NCBI GenBank assembly: GCA_020346205.1
Contig: CP070776.1
Location: 793,602 to 806,019 of the forward strand
Length of the DNA: 12,418 nucleotides
From: Deltaproteobacteria bacterium
GTDB taxonomy: Bacteria > Desulfobacterota > Desulfobulbia > Desulfobulbales > BM004
Direction of reading: 5' to 3'
Numbering within the stretch: the first letter of the stretch is position 1; the number at the start of each line of letters is the position of its first letter. Position numbers and translations under genes: made by a program. Positions 1 through 6,952 of this stretch are shown piece after piece. Below the pieces are notes generated by a model, which did no database searches, was not told the DNA's origin, and saw nothing but the letters and a program-made list of their open reading frames with translations.

Positions 1-157
1 CATTCTTAATGACTCTGCTTTCAAAGATGTAGGGCCGACATCGGATAACATCTACAAAGATATGACCCGACATCATCTATTATTTTCTTCTCAGTTCCTT
101 ACAATGTGAAGCAGGCAAAATGGGTACCATGTTTAATCAATCAAAGGAGGAATGATA

Positions 158-574
158 ATGAAGAGAATATGGCTGTTAAGCTTATTAACCCTGTCAGCAA
201 CGTGGCTTCTTACAGGCGCGTCATTTGCAAATGAAAAACTAGGCATGAAAGCCCCGGAAGCTGAGATAATTATTGAAGGAGAAAAAAAATCAGCAAGATT
301 TTCCCATCCGGTGCACCTGGGTCTTGGCGTCACATGCGGACAGTGTCATCATGACAGCGAACACCAGTCTTTAACAGATAAAGACATTGCGTCCCTGGAT
401 AACAACTTGCAACTTCGCTGTGCAAGCTGCCACAACAAGGATTTTGCCGATCCGAAACTGCAGACCCCCAAAAGTGCATTTCATGCACGTTGCAAGGAAT
501 GTCACAAAAAAGGAGTAGATGGCAAAAAAGGCCCAACAAAATGTACGGACTGTCACGTTAAAAAAGCTAAGTAA
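158..574 (+). CDS. Periplasmic tetraheme cytochrome c3 (class III)
   Basis: This is a small secreted multiheme c-type cytochrome, 138 residues long. In sulfate reducers such proteins shuttle electrons in the periplasm between hydrogenases or formate dehydrogenases and membrane complexes. An N-terminal signal peptide (Lys-Arg, then a hydrophobic stretch, cleavage likely after Ala-Ser-Phe-Ala near residue 24) is followed by four CXXCH heme-binding motifs at about residues 60-64 (CGQCH), 88-92 (CASCH), 112-116 (CKECH) and 129-133 (CTDCH). The segment FSHPVHLGLGVTC before the first motif is typical of class III cytochromes and supplies distal His ligands. All four motifs have two-residue spacing, whereas classical c3 often has four-residue spacing at hemes 2 and 4. 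I chose the ATG at 158 because AAAGGAGG at 143-150 lies 7 bases upstream of it; the in-frame ATG at 152 is only 1 base from that site. A strong terminator follows, so the gene ends its own transcription unit. Confidence 0.93.
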   Translation: MKRIWLLSLLTLSATWLLTGASFANEKLGMKAPEAEIIIEGEKKSARFSHPVHLGLGVTCGQCHHDSEHQSLTDKDIASLDNNLQLRCASCHNKDFADPKLQTPKSAFHARCKECHKKGVDGKKGPTKCTDCHVKKAK

Positions 575-588
575 AGTGCCAAACTATC

Positions 589-621
589 AAGGCCGGGATA
601 TTCCATTGTCCCGGCCTTTTT
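589..621 (+). terminator. Rho-independent terminator after the cytochrome gene
   Basis: A perfect 10-bp stem (AAGGCCGGGA at 589-598 pairing with TCCCGGCCTT at 609-618) encloses a 10-base loop and runs into a T tract (617-621). It starts 14 bases after the cytochrome stop codon and separates this gene from the LOG-family gene downstream. Confidence 0.9.
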
Positions 622-759
622 ACGTCTGCACAGCATAGATGCTAATGAAGCAAATTTTTTTATGAATATTGCCCGGGGGAAGGTTAAAGGGTAGAGTGTC
701 AGTGTTGGCTTTGGATTTGATTCTTAAAGTGAATATTTCTGAAAGGAGGATTTCCGCAA

Positions 760-1659
760 ATGCCCCCAAAAACTCCCCCAAAATGTTTTCCCTCGGCCAG
801 TGACGATGTAAAAGATGCTGCTCTTTGCGTAATTTCTCCCCAGACAGAATCAGATAGTTACAAGCTGGCATTTGATGACTCGCAATTTTTACTCCGGGAT
901 GAACTACGGGCTGTCCGGTTGCAGCTAGAAATAATGAAGCCCGAAATAATTCAGCACGAACTGGGCGTCAAATCCACTGTTGTCATATTCGGGGGCGCAC
1001 GGATCCCTGACCCTGAAACTGCTGCAAAGCGTCTGCAGGAAGAGGAGATGCAGGCCAAGAGAGAACCCCTCAGCGAAATGGCAGCTCAGCGGGTAAGCTG
1101 CGCCAAAAGAGTACTGGTAAAATCCAATTATTATGAAGAAGCCAGAGAACTGGCAAGGATAATAACAGAGAGCTGTTTACATGATGAGGATTGTGATCTC
1201 ATCGTCTCTACGGGGGGTGGTCCCGGGATCATGGAAGCAGCCAATCGAGGGGCGGCCGAAGCAGGCGGGAAAAGCATCGGACTTAATATTGTCTTGCCCC
1301 ATGAACAGGCGCCTAACGAATATATCACTCCTGAACTTTGTTTCCAGTTTCATTATTTTGCCATGCGCAAGATGCATTTTCTCATGCGGGCCAGGGTTCT
1401 GGTGGCTTTCCCGGGAGGTTATGGAACTATGGATGAGCTCTTTGAAACCCTTACTCTTATTCAGACCAAAAAAATCAGGCCGCTGCCGGTTATTTTATTT
1501 GGCAGGGAATTCTGGAATAAGGCAATAGATTTTGATTTTCTGGTTCAGGAAGGAGTCATAGCACCGGAAGACAAAAACCTGTTTCATACAGTTGAAAAAG
1601 CCCAGGATGCCTGGAAGATTATCCAAGAATTTTACTATGAGAACAAGAATGAGACATGA
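760..1659 (+). CDS. LOG-family protein (TIGR00730-type Rossmann fold)
   Basis: This 299-residue cytoplasmic protein belongs to the LOG family, once mislabelled lysine decarboxylases. Characterised members are phosphoribohydrolases that release a base from nucleoside 5'-monophosphates, for example cytokinin-riboside monophosphates. The signature motifs are both present: GGGPGIMEAANRGA at residues 152-165 and PGGYGTMDE at 218-226, preceded by the MRKMHFLMRAR helix. A Rossmann-like strand VVIFGGAR lies at 74-81. The first 70 residues are an extra, mostly helical and charged segment, and residues about 86-130 form a longer insertion than in short LOG proteins, so it belongs with the long bacterial LOG group. 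The start at 760 is supported by AAGGAGG at 743-749, 10 bases upstream. It lies 138 bases beyond a strong terminator and is probably transcribed alone or with the following gene. The true substrate cannot be told from sequence. Confidence 0.9.
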   Translation: MPPKTPPKCFPSASDDVKDAALCVISPQTESDSYKLAFDDSQFLLRDELRAVRLQLEIMKPEIIQHELGVKSTVVIFGGARIPDPETAAKRLQEEEMQAKREPLSEMAAQRVSCAKRVLVKSNYYEEARELARIITESCLHDEDCDLIVSTGGGPGIMEAANRGAAEAGGKSIGLNIVLPHEQAPNEYITPELCFQFHYFAMRKMHFLMRARVLVAFPGGYGTMDELFETLTLIQTKKIRPLPVILFGREFWNKAIDFDFLVQEGVIAPEDKNLFHTVEKAQDAWKIIQEFYYENKNET

Positions 1660-1697
1660 ACATAAAATTCCACTGTTTCAAAGTGTTTTGTTTTGAG

Positions 1698-1726
1698 TTG
1701 ACGAGACAATGAGGTGGTGCTAGAAA
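1698..1726 (+). promoter_or_regulatory. Putative sigma70 promoter for the 1803 gene
   Basis: TTGACG at 1698-1703 matches the -35 consensus at five of six positions. TAGAAA at 1721-1726 matches the -10 at four of six, with an exact 17-base spacer. Transcription would begin near 1733, leaving an untranslated leader of about 70 bases. Confidence 0.5.
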
Positions 1727-1802
1727 TATTTATTATCATATGATTTGGTGTCGTACTTTCGATTAACCTCTATCGTGAGCCTTATGATAATGGAGGGACA
1801 CA

Positions 1803-2612
1803 ATGGGCAAATATTTGATCACGGTAATTCTTGCATGTTTTTTTCTGAACCCCCTTGCAGTAGTTGCTTCTGAAAAAGAAAAGCAATTTGATGTTCCCAG
1901 GTTGTTTGGCACCTTTGCACCAAAACCAGGAGTCTGGTCAGAGTATGGCATTTTCGATAAGACTACTGGCAGGCGGACGGTTATGCGCATGTCAATCGTT
2001 GGCGTTGAAGGGGACTCCTACTGGTACGAGGTTGTCAACAGTGAAGGCGGGGGCAGCAATATTATAAAGATGCTGATTAAAGGTGATCCGAATGATCCTG
2101 AGAATATCCAAAGACTCGTCATGAAATCAGGAGCAAATCCTGCTCAGGAAATGCCCCGGGATTTTGTTCTAATGGGTCGCAGGATGGCAAGCCATATGTT
2201 TGAGCAGCGTAGCGGCATACCTACAAGTCCAAATGTTAAGCTGCGGAATCTGAAAACCGGAGAAGGCGTTGTTACAGTTCCTGCCGGGACTTTCGAAGTA
2301 AGCCTGCATCAGATAGTGGATACTACCGGCAAGGTATACGCCAAGTATAAATTTTCCCAGGAAGTTAGGCCATTTGGGGTGGTTTCTTCAGATGCAGAAA
2401 ATACAACCATGGTTCTTGCAGGTCATGGAACCGGAGCCAAATCCCTAATTACAGAAGAGCCTGTCATGATGATCCGGCCTCCGGGTATGCCTGAGGGAAT
2501 GCCGATGGGAATGCCACCAGGCATGTCTCCCCCACAGGGTGCAGGGCCTGAACCAGGAGGGGATATCAGGCAGATCCCGGGCATGGGAACAGGATACGAA
2601 CCAAGGCAGTAA
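1803..2612 (+). CDS. Secreted protein of unknown function with Met/Pro/Gly-rich tail
   Basis: I do not recognise a characterised family for this 269-residue protein. It has a clear signal peptide: Lys at position 3, a hydrophobic stretch at 5-21, and likely cleavage in the AVVAS segment at residues 19-23. There is no lipobox cysteine at the cleavage site and no later membrane segment, so a periplasmic or exported location is expected. Residues 40-215 look like a beta-rich globular domain, including VTVPAGTFEV at 157-166, a phrase seen in several uncharacterised periplasmic beta-barrel-like proteins. Residues about 226-263 are low in complexity, with repeated Gly-Met-Pro, Pro-Pro-Gly and Met-Gly units, and are probably disordered. 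The start is well supported by GGAGG at 1792-1796, 6 bases before the ATG. A possible promoter lies about 75 bases upstream. Nothing ties it functionally to the chemotaxis genes that follow. Confidence 0.82.
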   Translation: MGKYLITVILACFFLNPLAVVASEKEKQFDVPRLFGTFAPKPGVWSEYGIFDKTTGRRTVMRMSIVGVEGDSYWYEVVNSEGGGSNIIKMLIKGDPNDPENIQRLVMKSGANPAQEMPRDFVLMGRRMASHMFEQRSGIPTSPNVKLRNLKTGEGVVTVPAGTFEVSLHQIVDTTGKVYAKYKFSQEVRPFGVVSSDAENTTMVLAGHGTGAKSLITEEPVMMIRPPGMPEGMPMGMPPGMSPPQGAGPEPGGDIRQIPGMGTGYEPRQ

Positions 2613-2999
2613 TCTTGCAGTAAAATCAATTGAAAGCCTCTTAACTGATAATTGACAATTTTTGTCAAAATAATCTCAGAACCTCGTGTTTTTTTCACAG
2701 ATGAAAATGTATGGCAAACCATACCCTGCCTCAATGCTATGCTGGCAAGGAATGTTTGGTATTGCCTTATTTGAGGCATGATGCTTGCATGATTTAGGAG
2801 AGTGCTTTTTCTGGCCATTGAAACTGGCCATGAAAAGATGTGCGTAGTTCTTTTATTTCTTTGAGAAATTCAGGGCAGATAAGAATTATTACTCTCAACG
2901 TTATTGCAGTTATTGTTTACTAAGGGGTAAAACAGTATGAATACAGGGCTGATCTTACAGGCCAACTGTTCTAACTGGCCGTAAATTTGATAAATATTT

Positions 3000-3062
3000 G
3001 TATTTTCAAAGAGTTTTGGAAATGGTATAAGTAAATATTTAGGTGCGGTCCTTTGAAAATAC
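3000..3062. repeat. 12-bp perfect inverted repeat upstream of cheA
   Basis: GTATTTTCAAAG at 3000-3011 is exactly reverse-complementary to CTTTGAAAATAC at 3051-3062, with 39 bases between the arms. The candidate promoter for cheA lies across the left arm and the interval. It could be a pair of operator half-sites or the base of an RNA stem. The right arm is 55 bases before the cheA start codon. Confidence 0.6.
3003..3031 (+). promoter_or_regulatory. Putative extended -10 promoter for cheA
   Basis: TATAAG at 3026-3031 matches five of six bases of the -10 consensus and is preceded by TGG, which gives an extended -10 element. TTTTCA at 3003-3008 matches the -35 at four of six with a 17-base spacer. 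The -35 lies inside the left arm (3000-3011) of the 12-bp inverted repeat, and the right arm (3051-3062) lies just downstream of the expected start site near 3038. Confidence 0.4.
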
Positions 3063-3116
3063 CCTCTAAAGTAAACCTGTATAAATTGAAATTTTAAAAT
3101 ATATTTCTAGAGCTGC

Positions 3117-5348
3117 ATGTCAGAGAATATTGAAATAATTCATGAATTTTCCACCGAGGTCCGAGAGCTCCTGGAGCAGCTCGAACCTTCCATTCTTGAA
3201 CTGGAGAAGGTCTGCAACGAAGAATTAAGCCAGGATTCGCCTGAAATTACCGAGGCCTTAAATAATATTTTCAGGCTTTTTCATTCGGTCAAGGGTTCAT
3301 CCGGGTTTCTCCAATTAAACAATATCACAGAAACCGCCCACGTGGCGGAAAGTCTTCTTGACCGGCTCAGGTCCTCTACGCTCAAAATAATCCCGGGTTA
3401 CATTGATCTCCTGTGTGACGCCTGTGATTTTACCCATGAGGCCCTCGATTATCTCGATAAGCATCTAGACGATGAAGGTATGGAGGAAAAGGCACAGGGG
3501 TTGATTGAAACTTTCCAGAAAATTCTCTCAGGCGAAACCTTACCCCCAACGCTGGCTGCAGAAGAAGATAAAGAGCGTGAAAAGAAGGACAAGGAAGATG
3601 AACAGAAACCCCTGATCGATCTAGACCAAGAGCCTGATAACCTTAAGAATCCCAAGGTTGTTGAGTTCTTTATACAGGAAGCATATGAACAGTTGCAGAT
3701 AATTGAGCAGGATTTACTGGACTGGATTAAAGCCCCTGATGATAAAGAACTTATGAATAAGCTCTTTGGTAATATTCACAGCTTTAAGGGAAATTGCGGC
3801 TTTATGAATCTATCTGATCCGGAGCGCCTCAGTCACAGCATGGAGACCCTGCTTGAGGGTGTAATAAACGGGCTTGAGGTAGACAGGTCTGAAGTGGCTG
3901 ACCTTATGCTCAGTCACCTTACCGCCTTTCGTGAGGTTCTAGATGATATTGCTGATGGTGGCCAGGGCAGGATTGCAGGTATTGAAGAGAGGCTTGCCCC
4001 TATTAATGAGTTTATTCCCCTGCATGATGTTGAGGACGGGAAGGCAGATGAATCCAAGCCTAAATTGGGAGAGATCCTGGTTGAAGAGGGTATTGTTTCA
4101 CCGGAGGAGCTGAAGTCCGCTCTTGAAACCCAACAGAATAAAAAACCTTTAGTAAAGAAGCAGGATATTCGGGTTAACCTGGAAAAACTTGATACCTTAA
4201 TTACCCTTATCGGTGAATTGGTCATTGCAGAAAATATGCTGATAAATAATCCTGACCTGGCTGGCATGGAACTTGAGAATTTCTCTAGGTCCGCCCAGCA
4301 AATGAATAAGCTGGTCAATGAACTGCAGGAAATGGCAACTTCTATACGTTTAATCCCGGTGGCTGGCGTATTTAGTCGTATGAATCGGCTGATACATGAT
4401 CTGGGAAGGAAATCAAGTAAGAAAATCGACCTGAAGATAATCGGTGAATCAACCGAGATGGATAAATCGGTTATAGAGAATGTGGTGGACCCACTGACCC
4501 ACCTGATCCGTAATGCTGTGGATCATGGCCTGGAATCTCCGGAGGAGAGATTGGCTGCTGGTAAACCCGAGACTGGTGTAATTCGTTTAAGTGCCAGCCA
4601 TGAGGAAGGGGATGTAATGATCCTTATCCAGGATGACGGACGCGGAATAAACAGGGAAAAGATAATTGCCACAGCCCAAAAGAGGGGCCTGATTGAGGGA
4701 GAAAGTTCCCAGTTGACTGACCGCCAGGTTCATAACCTTTTGTTTCGGCCCGGCTTTTCAACTGCGGATAAAATTACAGAAGTTTCCGGGCGCGGGGTCG
4801 GCATGGATGTGGTATTGCAGAACCTGAAGAATATCAGGGGAAATGTTCAGATGAAAAGCAAACCTGGAGAGGGGACCACAGTTATGCTGCGTATCCCTCT
4901 AACCATGTCGATCATAGACGGCATGATGGTAAGGGTTGGCAAATCATTTTTTATTGTGCCTATTCTGTCAATCAGGGAATCCATTTGTCCGGCCGCAGAT
5001 TCCATTACCATTACGCCTGACGGCCACGAACTTGTTCGTATAAGGGAGCGCCTCTATCCTGTGATCAGGTTACATACAGCCTATGACCTCAATCCTGATA
5101 ATTATGATCTGGATAAGGGGATTCTCATAGTTGTAGAAGCTCAGGGCCGGAATGTCTGTTTGTTTGTTGACGAGATAGTAGGACAGCAACAGACGGTCAT
5201 TAAGGGACTTTCAGATTTTATAGTTAAAACAGGGAATGTTAAGGGTGTCTCAGGATGTACTATTCTGGGAGATGGGAGTGTCTGCCTTATTCTGGATACC
5301 CACGCCCTGGTGGATATGGACAGAACTGCAGAAATACAGGAATTATAA
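3117..5348 (+). CDS. cheA: Chemotaxis histidine kinase CheA with two Hpt domains
   Basis: This 743-residue cytoplasmic kinase receives signals from receptors through CheW and phosphorylates the response regulators of the cluster. In order it shows Hpt domain 1 (about 1-120; phosphoryl-accepting His56 in HSVKGSSGF), a charged linker (140-178), Hpt domain 2 (about 178-290; His221 in HSFKGNCGF), a short segment at 316-339 that resembles the MshEN c-di-GMP-binding pattern, the dimerisation helices (about 352-415), the ATPase domain (N box around Asn466; DDGRG at 506-510; GRGVGMDVV at 558-566) and a C-terminal CheW-like domain (about 595-735). No typical CheY-binding P2 domain is evident. Both Hpt histidines and the ATP-binding motifs are intact, so the kinase should be active. 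No clear ribosome-binding site precedes the ATG at 3117, but the start agrees with the beginning of the Hpt fold. cheW follows after 47 bases. Confidence 0.97.
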   Translation: MSENIEIIHEFSTEVRELLEQLEPSILELEKVCNEELSQDSPEITEALNNIFRLFHSVKGSSGFLQLNNITETAHVAESLLDRLRSSTLKIIPGYIDLLCDACDFTHEALDYLDKHLDDEGMEEKAQGLIETFQKILSGETLPPTLAAEEDKEREKKDKEDEQKPLIDLDQEPDNLKNPKVVEFFIQEAYEQLQIIEQDLLDWIKAPDDKELMNKLFGNIHSFKGNCGFMNLSDPERLSHSMETLLEGVINGLEVDRSEVADLMLSHLTAFREVLDDIADGGQGRIAGIEERLAPINEFIPLHDVEDGKADESKPKLGEILVEEGIVSPEELKSALETQQNKKPLVKKQDIRVNLEKLDTLITLIGELVIAENMLINNPDLAGMELENFSRSAQQMNKLVNELQEMATSIRLIPVAGVFSRMNRLIHDLGRKSSKKIDLKIIGESTEMDKSVIENVVDPLTHLIRNAVDHGLESPEERLAAGKPETGVIRLSASHEEGDVMILIQDDGRGINREKIIATAQKRGLIEGESSQLTDRQVHNLLFRPGFSTADKITEVSGRGVGMDVVLQNLKNIRGNVQMKSKPGEGTTVMLRIPLTMSIIDGMMVRVGKSFFIVPILSIRESICPAADSITITPDGHELVRIRERLYPVIRLHTAYDLNPDNYDLDKGILIVVEAQGRNVCLFVDEIVGQQQTVIKGLSDFIVKTGNVKGVSGCTILGDGSVCLILDTHALVDMDRTAEIQEL

Positions 5349-5395
5349 TACAAATATAATAGCTTTACCTTCAGATTTCAGAGGAGATGACGTTT

Positions 5396-5911
5396 ATGAA
5401 TGCCAGCCAGAATATATTTGATCCTGATGATGATTTGTTTGATGATGAGGATACCCAGAAGGACAAATACCTTACCTTTCGCATTTCCAGTGAGGATTAT
5501 GGTATCGCCATTGCAAATGTAACTGAGATTATCGGTATACAGAGTATTACTGAAATTCCGGAAATGCCAGAGTATATCAAGGGTGTCATAAATCTTCGTG
5601 GCAAGGTAATCCCGATTATGGATGTCCGTATTCGTTTCAAATTACCGCCACGTGATTATGATGAGAGAACCTGTATTATTGTGGTTGAGATTGACGGCAC
5701 CTCTGTTGGGTTAGTAGTTGATACAGTTAATGAGGTGGCAGATATCCCTGAAGAGCAAGTTGAGCCGCCCCCGAAAAGTAACCGTCAGGGTGGAGGTTAC
5801 ATTCAGGGTATAGGGAAGATAGGCAAGGAAGTAAAAATATTGCTTGATATCAACAAGATCCTCTATGAGGAGGAACTTGAAACACTCAGTGAGGCTGCCC
5901 AAAGTACCTAG
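5396..5911 (+). CDS. cheW: Chemotaxis coupling protein CheW
   Basis: CheW is the adaptor that docks CheA to the cytoplasmic tips of receptors. The 171-residue product has an acidic N-terminal extension (about residues 9-22, rich in Asp) followed by a complete CheW domain. The hallmark segment KGVINLRGKVIPIMDVRIRF lies at about 62-81, and the second half includes GLVVDTVNEV. The ATG at 5396 is chosen because AGAGGAG at 5380-5386 is 9 bases upstream; the in-frame ATG at 5387 directly abuts that site and cannot use it. The gene follows cheA closely, as expected for co-expression of kinase and adaptor. CheA also carries its own CheW-like domain, so both can form the usual CheA/CheW ring contacts. 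Confidence 0.95.
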   Translation: MNASQNIFDPDDDLFDDEDTQKDKYLTFRISSEDYGIAIANVTEIIGIQSITEIPEMPEYIKGVINLRGKVIPIMDVRIRFKLPPRDYDERTCIIVVEIDGTSVGLVVDTVNEVADIPEEQVEPPPKSNRQGGGYIQGIGKIGKEVKILLDINKILYEEELETLSEAAQST

Positions 5912-6056
5912 CCCGGTTGTTTGTTCCTGTACCCACAAGAATAAATAAGGCGGGTTAAATAATTTTCTTCCAGGTTTTTTTAAGAAATATTCTGTTGGAA
6001 TTTAAGATGTATCATTAGGAAATGGGGTATTATATAGTTAGCAGCACTGAACGCCA

Positions 6057-6926
6057 ATGAAGGAGCCCAGTCCACAGAAACAGTCTTTTTTTGAATCGTC
6101 TTTGATGACGATGACTGACAGGGAATTCCAGCTGCTCCGTGATTTGGTATATGAGCGGTTGGGTATAAATCTTACCGAAAAAAAGCGTTCCATGCTAATC
6201 GGACGCTTGCAGAAGTTACTTCGCACATCAGGATTTAATACTTTCCAGGACTACTATGATTATCTGGTGCGTGAACCCAACCTGACTGCAATGACCGAAC
6301 TGGTCAACAGGGTTACAACCAATTATTCTTTTTTTTATCGGGGTAAAAGCCATTTTGATTTTTTTGTTCAAAGAGCCTTCCCGGAGGTTCTTGAGGCTCT
6401 TAGAAAAAGAAACTCTCGAGACATACGGATATGGACAGCAGGATGTTCGACCGGCGAAGAACCTTACATGATCATCATGCTGATGATGGAACATCTTGGC
6501 AAGGAATATGGATTGTGGAATGGTGGAATTTTAGCTACCGATATTTCGGAAAAGGCTCTTAAATTTGCTCTGGAGGGAGTATATCCGGATGACAGAGCAA
6601 AAGAACTTCCTCCCCGGTTGAAAATACAATATTTCAATACAATGCAGGATGGTCAACTTGCTGTAAAGGATGTGGTAAAAAAAGAGGTTGTTTTCAGGAA
6701 ATTTAACCTGAAAAATAACACCTTTCCTTTTAAGAAACGGTTCCAGATAATTTTCTGTCGTAATGTCATGATATATTTTGACAATAGTACACGTGATAAA
6801 TTGCTGCAGCATTTTTATGCGAACACTGAACCTGGCGGCTATCTTTTTATTGGACACTCGGAGACCCTTGGGCGTGATCAGCAATACTACAGGTATATTA
6901 TGCCGGCTGTATACCAGAAAATTTAG
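6057..6926 (+). CDS. cheR: Chemoreceptor glutamate methyltransferase CheR
   Basis: CheR transfers methyl groups from S-adenosylmethionine to glutamates of chemoreceptors for adaptation. The 289-residue protein has the N-terminal helical domain (about 19-85), then TTNYSFFYR at 87-95 (the position of the family's TTN..FFR motif), the SAM-binding segment TAGCSTGEEPY at 127-137, TDIS at 161-164, IIFCRNVMIYF at 231-241 and GGYLFIGHSETL at 260-271. There is no C-terminal TPR extension and no VWR-type receptor-docking segment. The start is uncertain: no ribosome-binding site precedes the ATG at 6057, an in-frame stop lies at 6048-6050, and later in-frame ATGs at 6105 and 6111 lack such a site too. 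The first 16 residues are outside the domain. It lies 145 bases after cheW and 26 bases before cheB. Confidence 0.95.
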   Translation: MKEPSPQKQSFFESSLMTMTDREFQLLRDLVYERLGINLTEKKRSMLIGRLQKLLRTSGFNTFQDYYDYLVREPNLTAMTELVNRVTTNYSFFYRGKSHFDFFVQRAFPEVLEALRKRNSRDIRIWTAGCSTGEEPYMIIMLMMEHLGKEYGLWNGGILATDISEKALKFALEGVYPDDRAKELPPRLKIQYFNTMQDGQLAVKDVVKKEVVFRKFNLKNNTFPFKKRFQIIFCRNVMIYFDNSTRDKLLQHFYANTEPGGYLFIGHSETLGRDQQYYRYIMPAVYQKI

Positions 6927-6952
6927 CAGATGAAGCAATAAAACTGTGACAC

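Larger units (their letters stand above)
2613..3116. other. 504-base intergenic region before cheA
   Basis: No gene longer than a few tens of codons is supported here on either strand. From left to right it holds several weak elements. A short hairpin lies at 2652-2668 (TTGACAA, TTT, TTGTCAA) with no T tract. An imperfect hairpin lies at 2805-2837 built on TGGCCA twice. A 15-codon ORF with a possible ribosome site lies at 2937-2984 and contains a GGCCA/TGGCC repeat. Finally there is a 12-bp inverted repeat at 3000-3062 that overlaps a candidate promoter. The octamer AACTGGCC occurs twice, at 2822 and 2973. The length and the amount of dyad symmetry suggest that control of the chemosensory cluster is located here. 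Confidence 0.6.

Noticed and set aside
26..74. Short dyads and a direct repeat (GATGT/ACATC at 26-42; CCGACATC twice) upstream of the cytochrome gene.
   Set aside because: The arms are only 5-8 bases long and no promoter elements of convincing quality align with them, so an operator call is not supported.
2..109. An open frame entering from the left edge and ending in TGA at 107-109, which could be the last 35 codons of an upstream gene.
   Set aside because: The translated tail is not recognisable and the stretch contains short repeats (CCGACATC at 35 and 67). Without the sequence to the left, a chance open frame of this length cannot be excluded.
1671..1693. CACT/AGTG stem followed by TTTTGTTTT after the LOG gene, as a terminator.
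   Set aside because: A 4-bp stem with a 7-base loop is too weak to support a terminator call.
2856..2882. GCAGATAA at 2875-2882 resembles the -10 of a sigma28 (FliA) flagellar promoter.
   Set aside because: The required TAAA-type -35 is absent at the right distance (TTTC is present), so only half of the promoter matches.
3914..4318. A long antisense open frame (134 codons) within cheA.
   Set aside because: It lies opposite strongly conserved CheA coding sequence, is rich in Ser from reverse-complemented codons, and has no recognisable domain.
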